Positions 23,346 to 64,000 of a stretch of 64,000 nt of DNA are shown one piece after another (position 1 is the stretch's first letter; every line of letters starts with the position of its first letter). A program made the position numbers and the translations under genes. Under the pieces are notes generated by a model. That model had not been told where the DNA came from. It saw nothing but the letters and a program-made list of their open reading frames with translations, and did not search any database. Source of the stretch: Prosapia bicincta (lineage: Eukaryota > Arthropoda > Insecta > Hemiptera > Cercopidae); assembly GCA_036971475.1 (NCBI GenBank), contig JBAIZL010000002.1, positions 12,831,868 through 12,895,867 of the forward strand, written 5' to 3'.

Positions 23346-24008
23346 GAATAAAATTCAAGAATGATTAATTACGTATTACCGAACTTAATGGACTACGAAA
23401 TTCAAGAGATTAATTAACTATAACAGTAATCGTGTTGTAGGAATTGAGCATTTAATTTGCCTCTAACATCCACATATACAGTAGATCTTACAGTTCTTAT
23501 ACCAGATCTTAAAGTCGTCATGTTAACACAAGTAGTAAATAATGTTCCTAAAGACGGTACTTGTATTGCTTCTGTATCGGTAAACTTTATTGCAGAGATT
23601 CAGTACCAGAAACATTAAATATGAGCAAAATTTCAGTCATTATTTACTGTTTTTATAACTTATGTAACTAAAATCACTCTCGTAATGGAAAATTCGTCAA
23701 CAAAAGGCTCTGAAAATCAAAAGACAGTTTATATTCATTTCTAACAGAGAGTATGTTAGTTTTTTAAATTCTCTCTCTCTTCATTCCTAATAAATTAGCT
23801 AACGTTTTTAAAATTTTAATTTTTTTTCTGTTCAATTTTTGTTAGTGATATGTTTTCTTGTCAAATTCACTCTGTATGACTCAATTCATAATACCATAAG
23901 AGGTATAGAAACTGTGCAGTAGCAATGATGAGGTTATTAAAATCTTTGACTATGTGTATGAGTATTAGGTACTACAGTCACAGTTCACAGTTGTGGTTAT
24001 AATTCAAC
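23346..24008. promoter_or_regulatory. Sequence 5' of Abcf3
   Basis: Non-repetitive AT-rich DNA just upstream of the Abcf3 start, likely to hold its 5' UTR and promoter. No clear TATA box or initiator could be singled out. The Pink1 side of the divergent gap is 22011 onward. Confidence 0.3.
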
Positions 24009-54271
<30,263 letters not shown>

Positions 54272-55115
54272 AAGCAACAAAACATAGAATCTAATTAATT
54301 AATTGGGGTGTAAGTATGATATCTTACCACTAACAGTTTAGTTTGGAAACTATTGTTCCATATTATAATAATTTTACAGGTAAATCTTGTAATCTTCCCA
54401 ACAAGTTGGTGTAAAAAGTTACAATTTTTAACTAATTAGAAGCATTGTTGAAGGTTTTTGTAGTTTTTTAATTAATTTACAGTATGTTTAAATCCTTCAC
54501 TCTAGGCCTAGACTTTCTCTAAACATCCTTTTCTGTGTCTCAAGCTTTGACTTAATGTATAATCCTATATAAGTGTCATTTATAATGCTAACATCCTAAT
54601 CATTGGGTTGCGCAAGAAAATTTGGGTGTTATAATATACATTCTGTCAAGCAGTATTCTCACTGAAAATGATGAGAGTTCTAAATAGTGTATAATTATTA
54701 TTAAGGGTAATAATAATAATAATTTAAGGAATGCTTGAAAAATTTTGTTGAGGAAAGTATTTACATATAAATGCATTTTATATACATGTATCCAAAAAGC
54801 CACTGTCTGTTGAAACTGTAACTCAAATGATGTAAAATAATTATAAATTAATCCCATTGACAGTAATTTCAATCTCATAGACAGAGATTTAAAACAAGTT
54901 TTTGATATTAAACAACTATAAAATATTTGTTTCAATTCTTTATATAACATGAATTTGTACATTTGTTTAATGTTTATGTGTTTTATGTTTTGCATTTATT
55001 TTATTAGACTCTTGTAAACATATTTCACATGTGTTGTCCTCAAATAGTTCAGTAAGAGAGTGATATTAATGGTGTGACAGTTTTTTTTAATAACCAATAA
55101 AGTTTTACTGTGTGA
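54272..55115 (+). other. Abcf3: Abcf3 3' untranslated region (probable)
   Basis: AT-rich non-coding sequence follows the stop. A canonical AATAAA at 55096-55101 could be the poly(A) signal, and a second AATAAA at 55452-55457 is an alternative. The transcript end is inferred, not shown. Confidence 0.5.
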
Positions 55116-56949
55116 TGACTATAATTTGTGTTTATATGCTAGATGAAGCAGAAGAGTTGGCCGTTCATGAAAGCGTTGATTTCAAGGAGGCAAAGCCGAG
55201 AAGACCAAATCTCAAAAGTTCACACAAGCCTTCATATATTTTTTTCGTTTATGCAGTTTACACTAAAAGCAACAATTATTGTTCAGTCCTATTACTTTTC
55301 AACATGTAAACTGTAATTATTTTTTGATAATGTACTAATTTTTTAAAAGTATTTATGTAATTATTTGTAAAGTTGTTATTTATATTGATTAGGAAAGTGA
55401 TATTTTTAAAATAATTTTGAATATCAAAACATTTATTATGTGTAAGATAAAAATAAAGAATGGTTTAAAACGAGGCCAGTTTAGTTTTGATGAAAAGTAT
55501 TAGCGTTAGAAGCGTCAATAAATTTTAACATTTCATCTTATCAAAGTGGTTTCTGTCAACGAGATACTTGTATGAGTCACAAGACTTGTAGTTGCATATA
55601 ATACTCATGCTTACTGGTAAAAGATGTTCTTTTTTTGATGGATACAATCTCATTAACCCCTAAACTTCAACGACCACTTCTGGTGGCCTGGTCGATCACA
55701 TCTAATCATCCAAATGGATATACATCAGAATCATTGAAATGTTTGGAGTTGGAGGGTATTTTACTGATTTTATTTTACTCTTGTGTTTCAAAGAACTAAA
55801 TATATTTTTAAACATTTTCAATTCATAAAATTGTTTCAACACTATCATATTTCGCTTTTATAGACTGAGAAAAATTATGTAGTGTCTTAAATTGTTTTAA
55901 GTATAAACAATTATTAATTTTCAAAAAAAAATTGTACATTGTATTCATTTGTTAAAAAAATGTCTAAATATAAAATACCAAGCAGAAATACTAACAACTA
56001 TTCATTCATTAATCCCTCTAACAGAGAACTAGCAAGCTACTAGATACAGTCAGAAAATGTTGGTAAAAAAGTCATCAAAAACGTTCGATGTATCAAATTG
56101 GTACTTTAACCAATTTGGATAATTGCTATATCTGCACTCACTGGGCTGTTGGCAGCAGTTTGCTTTAGGAATTTCATAGACATTTGTGTAATATCATTGT
56201 TACACGTAGTTAACCTTCCGTTGTGCTCATCAGTTTTAAAATACCATCAGGCGTATGTAGAAGGTTACTCCAGATTATTGGATAACACAATAAATATAAA
56301 TTTTTTTAATGATAATTACTTCAAAAATTGTAATAAATTAAAAGAAAGATAGAAATATTCAATTTCTTGCAGGTGTAGATATTTTTGATACATCGTATTA
56401 TAAAGGTAAAAATGTAATTGTAGAGATAAGATGAGAAGCAAATGTGCCAGAGAGATTTTCATGTTCCTCCCTTTCAATGCTTATAAGGAGCCTTGTAATT
56501 CTATTTTCTTCATTTTGATTAATTTTGGCAAATTTTCAAATAAAGGAATTGGTAGCAAGTGGAAGTTACTTCCACATAAACAGTCTCTTCATCAGGTGCA
56601 TCTGGATGCTACCTCCAGTCCGTTTGGAAACTGAGTAAACTAGTATGAAACGGCCTAGTTGCTATGAGCCTGTTTCTAGAAAGAGGATCATGAATTAGGA
56701 CAAGCGCAAGACTGCCAACCATACCCTAACAGCTGATAGTAAATTAAATGTGTTTGTAATCACCTGTAAAAGTCACTTTTAAACACAATTAAACAGGTGA
56801 TAGTAAATGTTTGTTGTTACTCATCTTTTAAGGTTATTTATACTTTATAAATGACATGTTACAAGCAGAAGCTTTTCCTTCTCTTGATTTTTCAAGATAA
56901 TAATCTTTAAGTTTATAAACTATAGTTTGATATTACAGTGTAAATATGG
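55116..56949. other. Downstream of Abcf3, nothing firm
   Basis: A short piece at 55140-55218 (LDEAEELAVHESVDFKEAKP) has coding-like composition after a TATATGCTAG acceptor-like site, but no match I can name. Otherwise AT-rich. Confidence 0.35.
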
Positions 56950-57115
56950 GTAAGAACCCCAATACCACAAAAATAATAAAAAATAACAAATAAAACAAGT
57001 TACTTAAGATTAAACCCTATCTTTTATTTGTTATTTTTGAATATTTTTGTGGTAGGTTCTTTCCGATATTTTCATTGTAATATATTGTACCACTGTGCTT
57101 TTGATATTGTATAGT
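56950..57115. repeat. Dispersed hairpin repeat B, copy 3
   Basis: AACCCCAATACCACAAAAAT and its mirror TTTTTGTGGTAGGTTCTTTC surround TAAAACAAGTTACTTAAG. Tail TATATTGTACCACTGTGCTT. Confidence 0.65.
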
Positions 57116-58849
57116 TTGATATATTTATTGGGATTTAATTTCAGTAAATTTAATTCAACCCAAATACAAATACAAATTAAATCAATATAATTATACGTCA
57201 GCTCCGTACGAAGGACGGGTACTCTGCTGGTTTCTTATAATTTTATTTTCAGAATAGTTATCTTCTGTATTATTTTTATAAACTAAACATGTCACACTAT
57301 ATTTTAAAAAAGTACACTGAAATCCTACACAGAAATGAAATTTTATCTGTCTTTTTACATAAATAACAAAAATATACTATCACATGATGGATCGAATACA
57401 GTGCTGGCTCACAATAGCCTACAATATTGTAAAATTACACTCATAATAGACTGAGCAAATAAGCGAAATAAAATATCCCGGTCAAGTTAAATATGTTATG
57501 AGGGTATGGCAACATGATCTAGCAGAGAAATAAGGAATTTCATTGCCAAATATGTATTTTTCTTGGACTACGAGTAGCACTCATGTCTTGGTTTTCCATC
57601 CAGAATATGCGCATTGTGATAGGGTTAATGAGATACCACAATAATTGAAGCCATAGGTTGAAGAAAAATTAATGTTAGTTTTCATTACCCCTTATTCACT
57701 AGCAATTGTTAACTACTGTCACGACTAAGCAGTACCCATATAAACTTTTTAAGACAAAAAGTGGTTGCCTGACTGCCTTGTAAGTAATGGGTGGAGCGGG
57801 GGCAACCGGCTGTGTATACTATATTTTTGTGTCGGCGAATATCACCAAATTTTTGTGTGGTTAGTTTCTCATCACCAAATTGTAGATCCATTCCTGCATT
57901 TGTCTTGTTCACCTAGAACTGGAATAGACGTTTTCTACAGCTATTCTCTTCTGTGCTTTCAGTGACACTCAAACATACAAGCTCCACACAATTTCCAATC
58001 AACTACTAGTGTAACCTCGTATTTGTTTCAAATCTAAAGTGTGAAATATTGATCTCCGCCCATTACTGGTATTATTGTCACGTACCACCCCACAGGCTTC
58101 GATGCACCTCTGGGTTGAATTCCTCGCAAAACACTTGGTGTGAAGAATGCGGCGCTCGGTGCTACTGCAATACATGAGCTATGTTTGAGTTATCTTTAAT
58201 TATAAATGCAAAGAAAATACATCAATTCTGAAAAATGCGTTAACTAAATTTAAAACGCAACATACAGTATATCTAAACATATTAAAATTTTTTAGATTTG
58301 TATGTTCTACTTGCTAACAAATAACGCGTATTGTAACTAATCAGTAAAATAATAAAATTTATTAATAAACTTAATGTTTATCTAATTTGTCATGTAATAT
58401 GATTTTGTTCAAAAAACAATAAAAGACTTTTTCACTCAATAAGTTTGTACCTGTATGTTTTTTGGCTTTCTATGCTTTATATTAGTATGTACATTATATG
58501 TTCTTTCACTAAATTGTTTTGCATTTTAAATCCTCTGACGTCTATTTTGTAATAGTTCCTGGTTTAATTCAAACCTATACGATACTCTAAGTATTAAAAT
58601 AGATAATAGTTAATGAAATGTCAATAATAAACAGTAGTTAAAAGATCTTTTGAAAATCCGGACTTTCGACACTCCGTTCTATAAGCAAAAGCAAACACTT
58701 TGTAGCGGAAATTTGTGTATGTTTAGCTTTTAAACTGATTTTGGAAGGGGTCCTAAATTTAATAGGCGTAAGACGTAAAACTGAAAGAAAGTATAAGTGT
58801 TTTGTTTCAACTTGTTTGCAATTGCCTACTTACTGTTTATATTATCAAC
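57116..58849. other. Intergenic, unassigned
   Basis: The part 57700-58160 is less AT-rich and has frames of 66-67 codons on both strands, none recognised. No splice-supported gene. Confidence 0.35.
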
Positions 58850-59106
58850 CAGGGGCGTAGCCAGGACAATGTTTTGGGGGGTGGGCACGACCTGTGAGGT
58901 CAAGGGAGTAAAACCTCCCTACAGGAAATTTTAAACATTTTAATCCCTAGTAATTATATTTTATGCTTTTTTGGCCCTTAAAATTACTCAATTGTTGGGT
59001 CATTTGGAAGATATTTTGCTAAAAACCTAGCACTGTTTTACAGGGTTAATATTTTTGCTAAAATTATTTGGTTTGGGGGGCATGTGCCCCCTTGGCTACG
59101 CCACTG
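58850..59106. mobile_element. hAT-type short element, intact ends
   Basis: Ends CAGGGGCGTAGCCAGGA and, inverted, CAGTGGCGTAGCCAAGG, with a perfect 8-bp duplication TTATCAAC on both sides (58842-58849, 59107-59114). 257 bp, no coding. Confidence 0.85.
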
Positions 59107-59950
59107 TTATCAACTCATAAAGCGTTGAAAATTGTTTACCTCAACCGTTTCCTGGCTACTGAGACAAAACTCAAGCACACCAATCTAAACAGAAATTACT
59201 CTTTTTCATTTTTTTTATTTGTAAATAAATTATACATACTTAATTTGTTTTATCATTGTGATACTTGAAAATTCTATATTTAACATTTTGCTTTTATTAA
59301 TAGCAACAATATTATTTCATTGTTATTATTAATATAAACTTGGGTAATGCTCTGAATCTTCCATTTCGAGTTACTTTTGAATAAGTGTATAAACCATGAT
59401 TAATTTAATTTACCTATTATATAATGCAACAACAAACTAAATAAAACAAACGAAGGTTTTTTAAACAGTGACATTAATAAACAATGAAAACAATCTGATC
59501 AACTGCCATTTGGATTACATTTCATGGTTAGAGAAAAGATGAATCTAGGTTAAGTTCAGTTCTTGACGATGAATCAGCTTAGAAACAAACGCCAAGAGAT
59601 GATATAGACTTGTATTTTTCTAGTGCTGTAATATCAGAAGTGTTTAATAGTAATCAGTGTAATAAAAACATTTGTATTTTTGCATCTATTCCACAGATTT
59701 TAAATAAATCCACTGATTTTATTAAATAAATTTTAAATATAACCTTATTGAAATGATGTAGTAACAGAAATCTGTAATAATTTATTATTGAATTAAAAAA
59801 ATTTGTATTGTTGGATATTTATAAGTTATAATTTCATTTTCAAGACATAAGTGGTATTTCTATACCACTTGTTTGTAAGATTATTAAATTAAGAAGATTT
59901 TTAGGTACTTACGTATTATACGGAGGCTACTAATATAGGTACGTTGTATT

Positions 59951-60230
59951 GTTGTATAAAATTACAACCAAATCTATCCTGTCTGACATCTTTATTGGTA
60001 TATTTTAATATAAGTATATAGTAATGTTGTATAAAATTACAACCAAATCTATCCTGTCTGACATCTTTATTGGTATATTTTAATGTAAGTTTATAGTAAT
60101 GTTGTATAAAATTACAACCAAATCTATCCTGTCTGACATCTTTATTGGTATATTTTAATATAAGTATATAGTAATGTTGTATAAAATTACAACCAAATCT
60201 ATCCTAACTGGATACTTCATACGTAAATAA
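59951..60230. repeat. 75-bp tandem repeat
   Basis: Unit starts GTTGTATAAAATTACAACCA at 59951, 60026, 60101 and 60176 (last partial), exactly 75 bp apart. Inverted copies of the same core (CAGGATAGATTTGGTTGT) follow near 60355 and 60417. The core recurs at 24730, 24825 and 31155. Confidence 0.9.
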
Positions 60231-60507
60231 ATTAACTTGAACCAATACACAAATTAACTGAGGGAAACACGATAAAGTTAAGTTATGTTAGGTTTATCTA
60301 TTCACATTTTAATTGGGACTAAGTTTAGACATGATTATGGAATCTAAACCATCCAGTTAGGATAGATTTGGTTGTAATTTTATACCTATATTGAAATATA
60401 TCTATGAAGTATCCAGTCAGGATAGATTTGGTTGTTATTTCATACAACATTACTATGTACCTATATTAATGGCCTCTGTATAATATGTAAGTACCTTTTT
60501 TATATTA

Positions 60508-60645
60508 CAGTGGAGTCTCGATAATTTGAGGTAGATGGGACCGAGACTCCCTCGGATTACCGAAAACTTGGATTACACGGAAGTACGTTTCTGTGCATTA
60601 GAAAAAATAGGAGTTTTAATGAACCCTAATAATGTGGTTTACAAC
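60508..60645. mobile_element. pogo/Tigger-type end
   Basis: Starts CAGTGGAGTCTCGATAATTT after TA. It shares GATTACACGGAAG, GCATTAGAAAAAATAGGA and AATGAACCCTAAT with the element at 9698. The right end was not found. Confidence 0.55.
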
Positions 60646-61074
60646 ATTGTAGTGAACACTACATAGGTTTATATAACTTTATATGAACATTTCTTGAAAA
60701 CTCTACCTATTTCCGGAATTTGTGAACGTCTGTGTTCAATTGCCTTAAAAGCTCAGAAAAGTTCATGTAAAACTAGCATATGTTGGGATTAATTTTATTT
60801 TAACTTTATTAAGTAAAGTAGAAGGCTTTAGCACAACAAAATTTTACCACAAGCCATTAGCAATTGGAGACTTTGTTTTGGTGTTTAGCTTATGGTGTAC
60901 ATTAAAACACATTTGTTGTGTTTCCAGCAAGCTTTTTATAGTTGTGAGATAGGTTGGAGCCTACTTTTATAACTTGCCAGGGTTTATATATAATCTGTTA
61001 ATTCTTTATATAAACTTCTTTTTAGTATTCCCCAAATTATTTTACTTATTAAATACGTTTCAATCTAGTTCAAA

Positions 61075-61490
61075 AACATTTCTTAAAGACTTGTAGTGGA
61101 TGACACTTGAAGTTAATTCAGTCTTTTAAATTATGAATTCAATAATTAAATTTAATGATTTTATTATTTTAATATAATACTATTTAATATTTTAATAATT
61201 TTATTTTTAGTTGGAAAAAAAACTTTTCACAAAAGGGGCAAGGTATACAATATAGTTATTTCCCCCCATTTTGCCAAAAACAACCGATAACATATGATTT
61301 CATAAAACAGCTGATTTTATGTTATAGGTTATGTGGTAGAACAACTGCTTCAATGCAGGTCATGCCTCTTTATTTATATTAATTTGCAATTGTTTAGTAA
61401 AAAGTAACTAAAATAGATTTTTTTTTTTGTTGACATGAGTAGGAATTGACTTTAAACTTTTTGCTTATATTACTTGTCTTATTCCCCTTT
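61075..61490. repeat. Dispersed repeat A, copy 2
   Basis: See 1840-2215; shared words in the same order including TATGATTTCATAAAACAGCT and ATTTATATTAATT. Confidence 0.6.
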
Positions 61491-61864
61491 CTTTTTATTG
61501 AATTTAAGGAAATGCCTGAACTGACTGTCATAAATTTATTTTTAGAATTAGTCTTATCTGGGCTTAATTGAAAAATAATGGACCACAATTTTGAATTAAC
61601 CAGTGTTGAACTACAAAAACATTGCTGTAAAATGAATAGATTTGTTTTCGAAATTTTCTGATAGAAACATTGGATACTCCAATAAAAAAGTTTGCTTTCT
61701 TAAGTATAAGAGTTCGCTTTTGATAGTGGAGTAGTAAATGCCATTTCTACATTTGAGAATGTTTGTGTATTTATTTGTTTCATCTGGTTATACATTACAT
61801 ACACAAAATTAATTTCATTTATAGATCAATTGAAATTGAATATTATTTTACAATTATTTGATAT

Positions 61865-61871
<7 letters not shown>

Positions 61872-61902
<31 letters not shown>
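61872..61902. repeat. (TA)n microsatellite
   Basis: About 31 bp of TA repeat. Confidence 0.85.
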
Positions 61903-61905
<3 letters not shown>

Positions 61906-62544
61906 ATATTTACAATATATGTGATATTGTAAATAATAAATGTAATAAATTATCTAATTTATAACAAGCTATGGTTTATCTGTCTTTTAGAAGTTGTCAT
62001 TCTGAGTAAAATCCTTGTAGATTTTTTTACATTGGTTTAGTAGTTTTTTATACAAACTAAAAGTCAAAAAGTAAGCAGCTGTAAAAAACATGGAATGTAG
62101 AAGATTTTAGCTTCATTGAACTTGAAATAAATACAAGGGTTGTCCTTACAAAAAGATACAATTTTTTATAAAAAATGAATAATCACAGATTTTTGTAAAC
62201 AAATTTTTAAATTCTTACAAAGTTCTGTAATTTTTTTTTTATTGTTTCCATTTTTCATTAAACATTTCTGTGAAGTTTCTTACTCTATTTGTCAGTACTT
62301 TTACCAGCAGTTAGATTGAAAACAATACTATTGGTCTATATTATTCTTATTGTCCATCTTAAAATACTATTTAACCAAAGATGGGAATAATATTCGCAGA
62401 TGTCACCATAGTAGCTACTATCCCACTCAAGACCATTTGGCCTCTATTTCACTTCAAAATAATCTGATTCACTATGACTAAAATACTCACTATATGAAAT
62501 CAGTTAAAAAGTAGCAAAGGAATATTTAGGGTATTATTACTAAA

Positions 62545-64000
62545 ACTCGGAGGGACCTTATCGGTGTAGAGCACTTAGCTGCGACCTTTGTACTCTCTTA
62601 CCATCCCTACCACAGGACTAGCTTAGTGGATACTTACCTCTTTGCAGAAATCAAGTACCCACCTGATGCTAAATCTTCTGATATCCTCTGGTGTACATAC
62701 CTGCCAGCCAAACCACTTTCTCCTTGCAGCTCCCAAAGCAGGGCACTCGCAGAGTACGTGGATTGGGCTTTCTTCTTGGTCCTCGTCGCATTTCTTGCAC
62801 ACAGGGGACCTAGATTTTCCAATTTTGTATTGGAACCCCCTCAGATTCCCATGGCCTGTGACCAGCTCTACAGTAGCTCTGAGTTGATGTCTACTTAAGG
62901 AGAGTAGTTTTTTGCCCCACAAATCTCCTGAGTAACCCCACAGTACCTTGGATTTGTTACACCCCAAGGTTGCATTCCATTCTTCCCTGCACAACCTGTA
63001 TATATGTGCCGTGAACCTCTTGCGCCCTTCCTGAGGCGGCATGCCCACTGCCCTCAGTAACGGTCCTTGAGTTATACACCCTTGTTTTGCCAAGGCGTCA
63101 GCTCTCTCATTCCCTATCCAGCCAGAATGTCCTGGAATCCAGGTTAGGTTGAGTGAATTATACTTACTCGGCTCTGCTAGGGAAGCCATAGTCTCAGCCA
63201 CCAGCTTAGAGCTGGTACTAGCCTTACTAAAGCCTTCAGAGCTGCCTGACTGTCCGAGCAAATCCAGATGGTCTTGCCCCTCCTGCCAGACCCTATTATT
63301 TCCTCAGCACATAGTTTGATCGTGAGCACCTCCCCCTGGAAGACAGAGTTGTAGTCCTCCAGGCGGTGACAAAATCTGTCTTGGTGTCTCAGTCCACTAA
63401 ATCCTGCTCCCACTCCTTCCTTCATCTTAGATCCATCGGTGAACCAGATTTCACCATGTCTGGGTCTATACTCCGCACATGCCTCTCTTGCAGGAATATG
63501 GATTTTGTAGTTTCCTTTTTCCCTTTTAAGAGACAGTATCTTATCCTGAGGTTCTATCCAGAGCTCTTTCAGTTAATCGCCAAATAGCTGTTTATGACGT
63601 TTGCTACTTGTCTTTCACTGCCCGGTACAACTTAGCCGGTATGCAGTTTTCATAGCCTCCATCCTAATTTGAAGACTCAAGGATGGAAAACACAATATAA
63701 CCCTCATGGCCGCACATGGTGTGCTTCTCCTTGTAGCTGTTATGCCTCTAAGGAAGAGCCCCTGCGCGCGGTCCAGCATTCTTTTACTTGTTTCTTTCTG
63801 TGCCCTGTCCCACCAGACGATTGAGGCAAAGACCAACCTCGGCACCACAATGGCGGAATAAATCCAGTTCATCTGACGTGGACCCAAACCCCATCTCGTG
63901 CCTATTGCTCCTCTGCATTGCCAGAACGTAGCTATGACTTTTTTGCACTTATCCTCCAAGTGCTCACGCCAGAGTAGCTTTCTTAAATAGTCTAGCAGTG
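62545..64000 (-). mobile_element. LINE retrotransposon 3' part, runs off the right edge
   Basis: Minus strand. From the right edge: RT thumb region (63959-63615; GPRQMNWIYSAIVVPRLVFA), then RNase H. The RNase H reads VFQGEVLTIKLCAEE, ICSDSQAALKAL and, after a one-base slip near 63210, LTWIPGHSGWIGNERADALA. A cysteine knuckle CKKCDEDQEESPIHVLCEC ends the protein near 62623. Several shifts and stops break the frame. GC content is higher than in neighbouring DNA. RT plus RNase H points to the I/R1/LOA-type LINEs; the exact clade is not decided. Confidence 0.85.

Noticed and set aside
54600..54995. 131-codon minus-strand frame
   Set aside because: Lies within the probable Abcf3 3' UTR; AT-driven Leu/Ile/Phe/Lys composition without any domain.

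Overview
The window is animal nuclear DNA, almost certainly from an insect and possibly a sap-feeding hemipteran (an inference from the AT-rich base composition and the mix of transposons). It is AT-rich with long (TA)n tracts. It carries two conserved single-copy genes split by phase-consistent GT-AG introns, which are stuffed with mobile elements.

Two host genes lie head to head, about 2 kb apart. On the minus strand is PINK1, the mitochondrial quality-control Ser/Thr kinase. Seven coding exons run from an ATG at 22010 down to 1487 and encode 480 residues. The C-terminal exon(s) lie beyond the left edge. On the plus strand is ABCF3, a soluble twin-ATPase ABC protein. Thirteen coding exons from 24009 to 54271 give a complete 712-residue protein with both Walker A, signature and Walker B sets. 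All reading frames are open across every exon junction, so both genes look functional.

The introns and the 3' intergenic region hold most of the bases. They contain a decayed Tigger/pogo transposase (1-1277) and pogo-type non-autonomous relatives (9698, 60508); a mariner with two reading-frame breaks (11092-12411); fragments of a second Tc1/mariner lineage (18110, 41015); hAT-type elements with recognisable 8-bp target duplications (13302, 36253, 58850, more weakly 5471 and 45533); an element with the CAGGGTGTCTAG terminus and a perfect 5-bp duplication (14814-16001); and two TTAA-flanked piggyBac-type elements (16513, 28049). Retroelements are a 5'-truncated jockey-like 3' end (29813), a broken LINE with RT and RNase H (62545-64000), a possible LINE tail (33900-34620) and a degenerate Penelope-like element with RT and GIY-YIG endonuclease (50609-51955).

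The most interesting signal is a set of foldback repeats whose arms carry hammerhead-ribozyme-like motifs. The order is stem I, an eight-base core of the form YYGANRAW, stem II, GAA, a short self-complementary stem III, one unpaired base, and stem I again. Good examples are at 8360-8445, 42192-42233, 42559-42604, 43435-43538 and 52445-52543. A second, more dispersed hairpin family (9200, 22547, 26850, 44545, 53580) has the same layout. Penelope-like elements are known to carry hammerhead motifs, and a Penelope-like copy is present here, so these are best read as Penelope-type terminal repeats. They are often inverted in pairs and bordered by (TA)n tracts. No tRNA, rRNA or CRISPR array was seen. 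Only repeats were found beyond the ABCF3 3' end.
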